This document shows, piece after piece, positions 31,825 to 41,941 of a stretch of 64,000 nucleotides of DNA. Where the stretch lies: assembly GCA_010405405.1 (NCBI GenBank), contig MU004230.1:1137744-1201743 (forward strand), given 5' to 3'. Every line of letters begins with the position of its first letter. The first letter of the stretch is position 1. Below the pieces are notes generated by a model. It worked only from the letters and a program-made list of their open reading frames with translations. It searched no databases and was not told the DNA's origin. The translations under genes and the position numbers were made by a program. Origin of the DNA: Microthyrium microscopicum. Lineage: Eukaryota; Ascomycota; Dothideomycetes; Microthyriales; Microthyriaceae.

Positions 31825-33073
31825 TCAAGCAATTCCTATCTCCTGCCAGAACTTCCATATTTCTGCAGCCACTTCGTCCGACATTGATATGGGAAGCTCG
31901 TGTCCGACCTTGAATAAAACCATCTTGACGTTCTGCTCACCCAGCGCCTCTTTGATATCAGGCTCTGTATCTTCTCTGACAATCTGAACATCATCTTCTC
32001 CCAGTAGGACGGCAACTTTGCGTCCAACAAGTCCATGATCATCTTCACCCACAGCTTCCAACCGTTTCCTGATCTGAGCCCAGCTTTGATGTTGACCGGA
32101 GAGAGGCGCATATTTCATTGAGCCTATCAAAGCGCTGGGGAAGCCTTGATTGTTATCAACCTGCCATTTCATTGCATGAAAGACTCGCAGTAGTGCCTCT
32201 TGACCATTACTTTCGGAGGGAGTTTTCTGCTCAACCATCTCTGGTTGTACCTCTGTTGTGCGAGTTATGGGTTTTTGCTTTTCAGTAGAACTGCGAATGA
32301 GTCGCCGCAGTAATGAGCTTGGTAAGATGCTCTCGGCGATAGACATGAACCTGCGCATCATGCTTATGCGATGTCCTCTGATAAGTCCAGCTGGGGCTAT
32401 TAGAACTAGAGACTTTACTGGTAAAGGAAAAGTTGCAGCAAAGTTCACAGCTAGAGCACCTCCCATGGAGTAACCGATTAGCGAGAATGCATTCACTCCT
32501 GTCCATGGGAGAGTGGATGAAGCCAGTACGCTCAGTATTTGAGTCATGTATAGGTGAGATGAATGGACAACTCCAATTGGTGTATCCGAGAAGCCTCTTC
32601 CATACAGATCTGTTCAAGTTAGTCTTAGAGCTTTCAGTCTCAGATAACGTCAAACGAGCTGCATGGAAACCAAATTTCCCGAGTCTTTGGGCTTGATCGC
32701 CTAACAACTTACCAAAGAGCATCACTCGACATCCTTTCTCAACCAACTTTTTAGCTAGATCTACCAGTCCCACAGAGGGTATGCTGATTCCGTGCACTAG
32801 CAACACCTTCGGTCCATCCTCCGGACCAAACTCGTACACCCTGCAGTTTCCATATGGTGTACTGACAGTGCGTGCACCAGGTAGTGCATTTGGTGGGTAA
32901 GCAAGGTCAGAGATCTCGCTTGCACTCAATGTCGTTATCTTCGTCTCCAGTGGTGAAGGGGAGATGGCTACGTAAGCTGCTTGACGGAGTTGGACGTTTC
33001 GAGCATAGGTGAAGCCTAGCACGGCTGAGGCGACGCCTATTGTGGCTGTTGACAGTGATAGATATGACGGCAT
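31825..33073 (-). CDS. Membrane-anchored alpha/beta hydrolase
   Basis: Serine hydrolase of unknown substrate. Exons 32713-33073 and 31825-32609 encode 381 residues. The N-terminus (MPSYLSLSTATIGVASAVLG) forms one hydrophobic anchor. The oxyanion strand is VLLVHGIS, the Asp-bearing loop DLYGRGFSDTP spans the splice junction, and the nucleophile is Ser168 in GYSMGG. The likely acid is in VLLGEDDVQ and the histidine in FKVGHELP. A lid-like helical insert lies at about 200-270. A role on sterol or lipid esters is possible given the anchor, but nothing in the sequence fixes it. It could be an epoxide-hydrolase-like or esterase member. Confidence 0.88.
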
Positions 33074-33816
33074 GATGATCTGCTCAAAGAACACGATGGT
33101 TCACCGGATTTAGTTTACAAAGATTCGTAGTTTGGAAGTGCGAAAGTTGCGTGTAGCTTTGATTATTGTGCTGGATGTAGGGTTTCGGCATTCAACTTCG
33201 TCTCATCGTGGTGAGAGTTCAGGGCGGAACTAAGCATCCTTAACTAATTCTAATTCACCCAATGCACCCCTGGGAACCTAAACGAAATATTTTCAGCGAA
33301 TCTGTCGTTCAAGTGTTTTCTGAGTAAAATGATCAAGTTCCTAGCGTCATAACTGTCAGGATTATTGGGTCAAAAACAGAAGAATTGGTTACTGAATTAT
33401 TACGACATTACGTATATATATTTGACAATAACGAGCCAACAGAATAACTGTTTTGATCCTATCAGCTGTGATAGTTCCCCCATCCTTTATTCAATTACTC
33501 TACCGAGTGCTACATTTCTAAAGAGGGCTTTGACTTCTAAACCGACTATCGGATACGCAGAGATATACAGCATCTTTCACTTGGTAACAGAAGCTGTATG
33601 CCGACAACGACGAAAGAGGGCTCCATTTTATGTTGGAAGGTGATCTAGCCAAGTTTCCTTTCATGGAGGAGTTTCTAGACCTTGGCTTCGAAGAGAGATG
33701 GATTAACTTGGGCGGTTAGTCTGAAGTACTTGTCATAAGATTTTCAAATTCCAGTATTTCCTCGAACCTGGATGCTATAAAAGCAGAATATGTACAATCA
33801 GCCAAAAGCTTTCTGC
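33074..33816. other. Spacer between the hydrolase and cysteine-rich protein genes
   Basis: About 740 AT-rich bases. A 29-codon open stretch near 33629-33718 ends a possible fragment (EEFLDLGFEERWINLGG), but no gene can be built around it. Confidence 0.4.
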
Positions 33817-34195
33817 TCAAGGGCACTCTTTATTGCAAACTAAAACGGTGTTGGAGCCAGTCCAAAGTGAAGCATAACAATTACGTACAGATGTGACAAG
33901 CAAGGTCTTGAATTCCATTGGCCGTATTGGAACCTCTCTCTCCAACGCCCCTTGATCGTCTGTTGCGTTGATTTTCATCCTCGCAAACTTGGTTACAATG
34001 GGCCTTGGAGGCTTTGCAGTTGCTCTTATCGCAACATTCTCCAAATTTATGATTGCAGCAATTCGCTGCTCCTACGAGAAAGTCAGCGTTTTTTAATGCC
34101 ATGTTGAACATCATCCAGAGCATCATGCTCAATTTACCCGCGAGAGAAAAGTTGATACCCACTGCGAGTAATACTGAAATGGTTGAGTAACGCAT
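33817..34195 (-). CDS. Small secreted ten-cysteine protein
   Basis: Three exons: 34138-34195, 33889-34071 and 33817-33839; 87 residues. The signal peptide is MRYSTISVLLAVGINFSLAG. The mature part has Cys at 24, 25, 32, 33, 38, 45, 49, 78, 82 and 86, and an Arg-Arg pair at 57-58 that could be a Kex2 site. Intron 1 is 66 bases and in frame, so a read-through form is also open but would insert a Met-rich segment. Intron 2 (GTACGT donor, TTTTAG acceptor) adds the last two cysteines and makes the count even, which favours splicing. Family unknown; such peptides are often effectors or antimicrobials. Confidence 0.65.
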
Positions 34196-35031
34196 TCTAT
34201 AGGAAGGATTTATGGAAGCAGTAGTCAGTTATATGGTAGGAGCTGAAGCGAATAATCGAGGCATTGATGGTCTTTGGCGGAGGAGATAGCTTATAAAAAC
34301 CAGAAGTTTGCGGGAATATTGGCGGAATTGCATACCTATTTTGGGTCCATTATATCTTGCTGAAGATCTAATTGTTCGAATGCTGAAGGATAGTGGACAT
34401 GCGTAATCGTACGTCCTACTTGATCCTTCTGCCACCAAGACGCATCCTTCGGAGCCAATGTCCTTGAAACCTTGATATCGGAATCATCCTGAAATGGTAG
34501 TTTTGGTAGAAGAGAAATGCAGATGAGCTTTTAAAAGAACGTAGTACTTCTATTCAAAGTATTGTTGAAAATTTGATAAAGTCCAACTAATCCTCTACTC
34601 CTATGCTCCAGAGTCACCTAAACCTGCTAGAATTCTTAAAAATATTCTTATCATAGCATGCTAAGATAGGGATATGCAATATCATACTCATATCTCGACT
34701 TGATTGTTGCATTAAATATCAGAAGTAGTCGAAATCTGAGATCTAAAGCACCTTGCAAATTCATTATACACCGAGAGCTTAAAGAAGTAGAACATTTCGA
34801 GTGATATGGTGCTAGATCAGCACTTCTGTGAGTAATAAGTTAAGGAGACTTGGCCTCTTTCGGTAGACACGCAATAATATGCAAAATCTATATCATTACT
34901 CATTCATGCAGTCTGATCACAACCAAAACTGACATCTACAACGCTAAACCCGTATTTCCAAAACTAATGTACAGAACTACTCTAACATCAAGTTAGGAAA
35001 CAGACAGTAATTCGCCACCCACCGCATTCGC
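34196..35031. other. Spacer upstream of the cysteine-rich protein gene
   Basis: About 840 AT-rich bases. Apart from the TATA element no feature was found. Confidence 0.5.
34290..34296 (-). promoter_or_regulatory. TATA box of the cysteine-rich protein gene
   Basis: The minus strand reads TTTTTATAAG about 95 bases upstream of the ATG, at the distance expected for a fungal TATA promoter with a short leader. Confidence 0.5.
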
Positions 35032-36236
35032 TTATTTCAACTCCATCTTCTCCCCGTCATTCGGCCAATCAATCAAATCCATCCCACAAACCCGATACCG
35101 TCGATCTTTGTATGTACTATACATCTTCTCCCACACAAATCCCTGATCCTCATCCTTCGGCCTCAAATCCACAATCTTCTGATATGGCACGTCATACTGC
35201 GCGCCTGGCAATTGTGTGTCATCTAGCTGCATAAACGCTGTACTCTCCGAAAAGGCGGTTGCGTTGAACCTCTCCCCTACGGCAAGCGGCGCACGTACTT
35301 GTTCGACGGTTTTGTACAGTGTTGGCTTGAAGTCGGGATCTGTCTCTACGAGCAGTGGCTCCGAGTTGGGGAATTCGGCTCGCAGAAGCTCCATGTCGGA
35401 TTTGTGGAATGGTTTACGTGCCGCGAGGGACGAGTATGTTTCCTTTGAGGGCGCGATGAGGAGCATGGATGGAGATGCTTGTGAGAGGGGTGGATAGGCG
35501 GAGAGCGTGGAGAGGGAGAAGTAGGCGAGGATGGAGTCGAGAGGGCGCGCGTTGAGGACGAGAGATGGGGAGGGGAGGACCATGATGCGGTCGTAGCGGG
35601 TAAGGGAGAAGATGCTGGCGAGGGAGTAGGAGCTGGGTTCCGTTACTGATGTTATTAGTACGTGACCATACAAAAAATAGCTAGAATCGTACCGTTTGCT
35701 CCTTTTTCTACAGGACTGACGGGCACGAGAATGGTGCCGTATTGTCGGCTGGCTTTCTTCAGCATGCGTAGACTGATATCTAGGTCGCCGTTGCGTTCTG
35801 GTACTTCTTGTCCACTTTCTCGTTCTTCTACCCATGATTTGGGGAAGAGTAGGAGCTTTGGAGCTGGACTTCGAAGCCGATGTAGTTCATGGAAAAGTAT
35901 CAAAGCATGGCATAGCTGCTCTGGACCGGTCGCCAATTGAGCATGCGCCAACTTGCTCCAGTCAAATGCCTTGGGCTCATGCCAATGTATCTGCTCTTGT
36001 AGCCTGCCCAGTGGCCTCGATAATCGTGATCTTGAATTTGTATACTCGATGGTCGGTACTGGATTGGAATTGTGTCTCGGCGAAGGCTGTTGAGGTCGTA
36101 ACGTGGCATGAAGTTGCTCTAATGATTGTTGCTGTAATATGTATCCCGCTAGGAACAGTAAAAATGTGAAGCTGACTATAATAAAAGAAGAGATAGCGAT
36201 CGAAACCTGCGAGCTCGTTAACAAAAGCTTCCCCAT
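35032..36236 (-). CDS. Type II membrane glycosyltransferase (GT8 / GNT1-like)
   Basis: Probable Golgi glycosyltransferase. Exons 35693-36236 and 35032-35645 encode 385 residues. A short cytosolic start precedes a membrane anchor (about 11-33), then a stem, then a GT-A-like domain beginning FDWSKLAHAQLATGPEQLCH and FHELHRL, which match the first strand and helix of fungal glucose N-acetyltransferase-type proteins. FSLTRYDRIMVLPSPSLVLNA replaces the usual DxD-bearing strand (L-x-x-Y-D-R-I-x-x-x-D), so a plain DxD metal site is not evident. That may mean altered metal use or a non-catalytic protein. The intron junction reads NVTEPSSY. It is divergent from Prp38 with 254 bases between starts. Confidence 0.75.
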
Positions 36237-36490
36237 TATGATGGATGTCGTATATTTCGTGATTCTCTCATGAATGTTGGTGGTTGTCTCAACTTCACCT
36301 CGTTGTTGGTAAACTGTCATTGCTAGGGCGATCGAACCCCTGCCTCTACGGGAACACCCGACACTAACCATATCAGACATCGCCCCAAATTTTCTCCCAA
36401 GCTCCCCTCGACTCTTCCACCATCTTCAAACTCTCTTCCCTCGCCCACCAAGAACCTACTTTCTCCAGTAATACAACTCGAAGCAAGACA

Positions 36491-37390
36491 ATGACAACAG
36501 CAACCCACCGCGCCGACGCAACCGCCCTCCTCGACGAACGCGGCTACTCCGGCCCCCTCGTTCGTGGCGGCAATCCCGCGCACCTAATCGAAAAAGCAGT
36601 GCGCGACCGCATTACCAGCTCTCTCTACTGGCTCGAGCAATGCTACGGTCTCAACGCCGCGACTCTCTGTGACCGTGCAGCCGAGCTCACAGCCGTCGGC
36701 GGAACATATGGAGGTGTCGGGAAACCAACGCCATTTCTTTGTTTGGCGTTCAAGATGTTGCAGCTTGTGCCTGAGCGCGATGTAATACTTGCATATCTAA
36801 ATTGGAGAGACGATGAATATGAGAAGGAGGAAGAGGATGGTGAGGAGGTAAAAAAGGAGGAGAAGGAAACTGGTGATGTGGTGAATGGGAGTAATGGGAG
36901 GGACGGGGAGTTCAAGTATCTGAGGGCTTTGGCAGCGTTTTATATTCGACTGACGTGGGAGCCGGTGGAGATATACAAGACGCTGGAGCCGTTGTTGGCG
37001 GATATGAGAAAGTTGAAAAGACGGACTAGGGAGGGCTATGCGTTGACATATGTGGATCAATTTGTGGACGATTTGTTGACAAAGGACCGCATATGTGCAA
37101 CAAGTTTATGGAAGCTGCCGAGCCGGACTATGCTGGAGGATTTGGATCTACTGGAACCGCGAGAATCACCGCTGGGCGAGGAGTTGGAAGAGTTGGAGCG
37201 GGAGCAAGAAGAAAAGATGGATGAGAGTGAAGAGGGCCAATATACTTCGGACGATGGCGACGACCGGAGTCGTGATCGTAGTTACAGTCGAAGCCAAAGT
37301 CGCAGCAGAACTCCAAGTAGGAGTCGAAGCCGAAGTCGAACACCTAGATCTCGGAGTAGATCTCGTAGATCGGATTATTCAGAAGATTGA
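36491..37390 (+). CDS. PRP38: Pre-mRNA-splicing factor Prp38
   Basis: Tri-snRNP protein needed for spliceosome activation. Single exon, 299 residues. The Prp38 domain runs from about 12 to 200 (NPAHLIEKAVRDRI, SLYWLEQCYGL, GGTYGGVGKPTPFLCLAFKML, AFYIRLTWEPVEIY). An acidic Lys/Glu-rich insert of about 35 residues interrupts it after VILAYLNWRDDEYE. The C-terminus is a coiled segment followed by an Arg-Ser tail (from about 255), which yeast Prp38 lacks but metazoan and many filamentous-fungal forms have. It shares an intergenic promoter with the glycosyltransferase. Confidence 0.95.
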   Translation: MTTATHRADATALLDERGYSGPLVRGGNPAHLIEKAVRDRITSSLYWLEQCYGLNAATLCDRAAELTAVGGTYGGVGKPTPFLCLAFKMLQLVPERDVILAYLNWRDDEYEKEEEDGEEVKKEEKETGDVVNGSNGRDGEFKYLRALAAFYIRLTWEPVEIYKTLEPLLADMRKLKRRTREGYALTYVDQFVDDLLTKDRICATSLWKLPSRTMLEDLDLLEPRESPLGEELEELEREQEEKMDESEEGQYTSDDGDDRSRDRSYSRSQSRSRTPSRSRSRSRTPRSRSRSRRSDYSED

Positions 37391-37522
37391 AGTATTGACA
37401 GATTTGCATTCCCTCTATTTACTGTTCAAACTCCTGGCACCAGCTCTAATCTTTAAACAATTGAAAAAGTAAGAAACTCATTAACTCCTTACAGCGCACT
37501 TTTGACCGCAATAGTTAAACCT

Positions 37523-38648
37523 TTAGTGGCCACCCGTTGTTGGCAGACCAAGGAACACCTTGAATGAATCGTAGATCAACCACTGGGCTCCCGTGAGCGT
37601 ACCAATCATGAGGATACGAACTGGCAAGCCATTGAAGAGGCCACGGAATCCGATGTTACCGTATATTCTGGATATAGCCTGTAGGGCACCTTCGCCAGCT
37701 TTTCGGTCACTGTTCAATTTGGAAACCATGACATCTGGATAAAAAGTCAGTAATCATACACCCTTCACATCAAAACAAAACCTACCAGCTGGATGCGATA
37801 CTGCAGCACTGCCAATACCAGCAATGTAGCCTCCCAGGAAGGATACACCAGTCTGCTGAAGCGACGTAAAGCTGTCCTTTGGCTTCCCGAGTCCCTTGTA
37901 AATCGCTTCGACCGCCTTCTCAAATGTCGCAAACTTGACCTATTTTATCGTCAGAACCTTTCACTCTCACTATTCAGCTACACATACCATAGTATACGGC
38001 ACCTGTCGCGCCCAAAGCGGATACAATCCCTTATACAACCTATCCCCAATTAGCACAGACCCTTCACCACCATCTCGTTTCCACTCACCCAGCAACACCC
38101 TCCTTAGCCACAATCTTCCCCATCCCCTCCCTCATCGTCCTCGCAAAAGGTGGCAACGTAGTCTGCATCCTAACCTTAACCGCCTCAAACGGACAAAGCG
38201 CCAAATCCGCAATAAACTCCGCACTAGCGCTCGCACCAAGATACACCACCGTCTGATTCAAGTTTGGGAACAACTTCTCCCCATATCCATATTTGAACAC
38301 CTCATAAAGTCCATATTTACCAGCTCCTTGAAACGAGTAGCCGACGAACGTGGGAGACCATCCGAGGAAGATTCCGCGGACACCGTCTTGCGCGATGATG
38401 GTGCGCCAGCCTTGCAGGTTGGAGGTGTAGAGTTTTGGGTCGACTTGGCGGCGGGTTTTGACGAGATCGAGGGGTGTTACGGCTGTGTGGGTTGGACCGC
38501 ATGCTGGTGGTTGTTAGTAGGATGGTCGGGAGGGTGGAAGGGTGAATGTACCGATTATACCACCGAGCGTGCATGCGGCGAAGTAGGTTGGTGAGAAGAG
38601 TTCGATTGAGCCGCGTTTGGGGACGGCTTTTTTGATTGAGTCCGTCAT
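37523..38648 (-). CDS. MIR1: Mitochondrial phosphate carrier
   Basis: Imports phosphate into the matrix with a proton, for ATP synthesis. Five exons: 38552-38648, 38089-38503, 37988-38039, 37786-37939 and 37523-37734; 309 residues with every phase consistent. Carrier signatures are [18 protein letters not shown] and the phosphate-carrier-specific third repeat [32 protein letters not shown] and the ending [19 protein letters not shown] match Mir1. The N-terminus starts directly with a short basic segment, without a long cleavable presequence. It converges on PRP38 with a 132-base spacer. Confidence 0.95.
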
Positions 38649-39643
38649 TGTTGTTGGCGGTGAGTGGAGATTGGTTTTGTGGTGTTGTTCTTGGAGTTGC
38701 GAGGCGCGATAACAGATGCTAAAATGGAGGGCTGGTAGCTGAGCTTAACGCAGGGAACGGTTAGTTTACAAGAATCACTTGGTCACTCGTGTAGCAATCA
38801 ACGACAATGAAGCAGCAGAGGTATGGGCTAAGAAGCAATTGGCACTGGAAATTGTTGAAAAAGATAAAGTCTTGGGAGTTGTTGCAAGCAACGAGCTCAT
38901 TCAGAAGCAAGGCTGGGTTACGTGGGGCCACGCTATCATCCCTGCTGAAACTCCGAGCCTTCCGTCCAATGATGACGTCGATTTTGCACTTGTCCTTTCT
39001 TGACTAAGCGGCTCTAAGCAAGGTCATATCTCGGGAGTTCTCCGAGTTGATCGTCTATCAAATGTGTTGTGCATAGATCAACACGTCGCTCGTGTGAGGC
39101 TAGTTCTGTAAACAACATCGAAGCAGAAAACAAAAAAGCAGGTACGGCAGTAGACAGAGTATCACTTAGCTTCAAGGAAATATGTATTAAATCATCAACG
39201 TGTCATTCCCCATTCGCTATCCATATGTCGACTCTTCCACGAGTTGATCAATGCTATAAGATATTCACGATCCCAGTTTTGCAAATCGCACCTACAAAGT
39301 GCCTAAATACATCCCTAGACAAGGCAATTCTTTCTTCCCCATGCACGTCAACTCCTTGATTCTTCAATGCGTGCACAAATAACCGGCCCGAGTTTGCAAA
39401 AAAGGACCGTGACAATGCGTGTATGCTGTGCTTGTAGCTGTCATGAACATTAAGCATAGAAGCAAGGTCGAGTCCACATGCTCAGATCTTTGCTCCTTCG
39501 CGATGATGCTGAAAATGCTGAATTGTCCGAGTCAATCGGATAATCTCCAACGGGAGACAATGGAATGGCTGATGGCATGAGAGAATGAGACGATGCCGGA
39601 GGCTAGAGAATGATGCAGTGCTTTCTTGCTGAAAGACAATCGT
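38649..39643. other. Spacer with an orphan open stretch
   Basis: About 1 kb. Positions 38755-39003 (plus strand) are open for 84 codons with coding-like codon choice (EVWAKKQLALEIVEKDKVLG) but lack an ATG at the beginning and any recognisable partner exon. It may be a remnant of a lost gene or an exon of an undetected one. Confidence 0.3.
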
Positions 39644-41941
39644 TCATGGACCGCGTCGAATTCGCCTATTTGGAATTGGAGACTTGGGCGCATCTTTTTC
39701 AGTTGAGCTTTCCGCGACAGCTAATTTTGGTGCTGACGCTGGTTCTGGGTCTGCGTCCGTCATCGTAACATCCTTGACATCCGGGAGCTCTGTAACGGGT
39801 GTAGTACCTGCGGAATCTTGATACTCGACATAAGTCTGGTCTGGCATGCTCATAGGCGAAGCAGATCGATAGTCGCTAAGAATCTCGTCTTCGGGTGGAG
39901 AAAAGGACCATACTTCCATGACCGTCTTGCCTCCTCGAGAAGCCATAACCACGCAATGCTCTGGCTCAAATACCACTCGCCAAACCGCATCAGCGGGCTG
40001 ACAAAGATCGCGGACATGGGCTCCAGTCTTGAGATCCCAGACTTTGACTCGACCATCCGAGCCACCGCTGACAATACGAGTGTCGTCAAACTGAAGACTT
40101 GTGACGCTGTTGTCATGAGCAGCCAGCCTATGGATTGCTTGATACTCGGTCAAAGACCAAACACGAACTCCTCCATCGGAGCCTCCTGTTACGAGGATAT
40201 CCCCTCGCATCTGAAGCTGACCGACAAGCGAGGTATGGCCTTGTAAAACTGCAAGACACCGCCTATATAGTTGTTAGCGAGGTTGATTCAATAATCTAGA
40301 CGAAACCGGCGCGCTTCCTTGAGATGCTTGTGCAGGGGTAGAAAACTTTTACCTTCCTAAATTGGAAGGAAATGAGGGGAAATCACTTACCCATCAGTTG
40401 GATCCCAAATACGGACCATGGTATCCAGACTTCCTGTTGCGATCTTCTTGCCATCAAACGCAATCGCATAAATTTGAGAAAAGTGACCCTGCAAGGTACG
40501 CAGGCATTTTCCATCTTTGATGCTCCAGATCTTGGCCGTGGTATCGTAACTACCACTTACAACCAAGTCACCGTGAATTTCAAGGCAGCGAACGCTTGAA
40601 CCATGTCCAACAAGCACATGCTTACAGACACCCTTTTGAATGTCCCAGATCCGCAAGGTGGTGTCTCGAGACCCTGAGATAGCGGTGGTGGCGTCAGACA
40701 TCTTCAAACAGCGCACAGTCGAGGTATGCCCTCGTAATACGTGTGTGCTAGTTCTAGAAACCAATATTAGCATAATCCGCAATGAATGAATGTTATGAAC
40801 ATACCCAGTGGCCATATTCCATACACGGACATCTCTATCGCACCCTCCAGACACAAGAACATCATCCCAAGGTACCATAGCCCAGACTCCCATAACATGC
40901 CCTTGCAAGGTCTTTTGGTGGTTTCCATCCGTGTCAAACACGTGGATCTTAGCGTTATCAAGTGCTACAACGATATACTTGTCTGTGAGATGGAGACTTG
41001 TGACTACGCCATGATCAGGAGTGATCTGGCGGTGCTCCATTTTGCCGCCATGCTTCCAAGCCGTATCAACCATGTATCGCTGCTTGAAATGTGATCGGTA
41101 GGACAACGCTGGTGGACGTCTTCTCGAGTTGCGCTGATTTCGCCAACGATCTACGCTTTGAGTTCTCAAATCAGGTGCACTATTGAATCCAGGTCCTGTA
41201 AGATGTGGTGGACGAGTGTATCCAAATTGCATCTGATAGGGAGATGTACCAGGCGTAGTGACGTCGCGAGATGTTTGAGCCAAGCGCTTGCGGGGTTCAT
41301 CGGAAGGTCGTCGATAGTAGTATTTATCAGAAAGTGTTTTCCAGGCAGCGTCGTCGAGTACGAGTTCTCGCCATCTATGTGACACTTGGGAGGATCTTGC
41401 GAGTGTCTGAGGGTCATCGAAGAATTGTAAAATCTATTAGGGTTATATTAGCAAATGGCCCAATCATCCCCTGTGCACTTGTACTCACCCGTAAGCAGAT
41501 TTCATTGGGAAATGTCATAAACGGATCCTTTTTTAGTCGTGGGCTGACAAAGTCTTGTACGAATGCTAGTTGTTGACTACTGCATAGATTGAGCAACTCC
41601 GCAAGCAGACGCTGCTTTTCGGCATCGTTCATTTCTACGAATACTGAGCGAACATGGCGAACATTACTATCTTCATGTTCTGCTGCAGTACTCCAATCTG
41701 GGGCTCGACCCATTGGTGTAGGACTTGGCGCGGGAGTAGGAGGTGATGCTGGCGCGGAAGGAAGAAGATTATGTGCCATGCTTGCGGCTATTGGACTGCT
41801 CGGAGTGTGTATTGCTCTAGGCGGCGGCCGTGTACTCGACATGGGGGCTTTTCGCTTTGTTAAAGAAGAAGATGGAGGAAATACTGGTGGAGGAGGAGGA
41901 AGTTGCATATCATCAGGTGTTGGCTGGGATGGTAAATCCAT
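39644..41941 (-). CDS. F-box / WD40 protein, Cdc4-like SCF substrate receptor
   Basis: Recruits phosphorylated substrates to the SCF ubiquitin ligase. Four exons: 41489-41941, 40805-41433, 40391-40753 and 39644-40262; 687 residues. The first 100 residues are Pro/Ser-rich. The F-box is split by intron 1 (FMTFPNEICLR joined to ILQFFDDPQTLARSSQVSHR). After a linker come WD40 repeats forming a probable seven- or eight-bladed propeller (repeated GH...V.SG..D..VRVW units from about 300 to 590), with Arg-rich blades suited to phosphodegron binding. The tail is acidic and ends in a basic RRIRRGP. Orthology to Cdc4 rather than another F-box/WD protein is likely, not proven. Confidence 0.88.

Noticed and set aside
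36311-36385. tRNA-like boxes on the minus strand (GGTTCGATCGC after TGATATGGTTAGTG)
   Set aside because: The T stem has a mismatch, no matching acceptor stem exists upstream, and the middle hairpin has a four-base loop instead of an anticodon loop.
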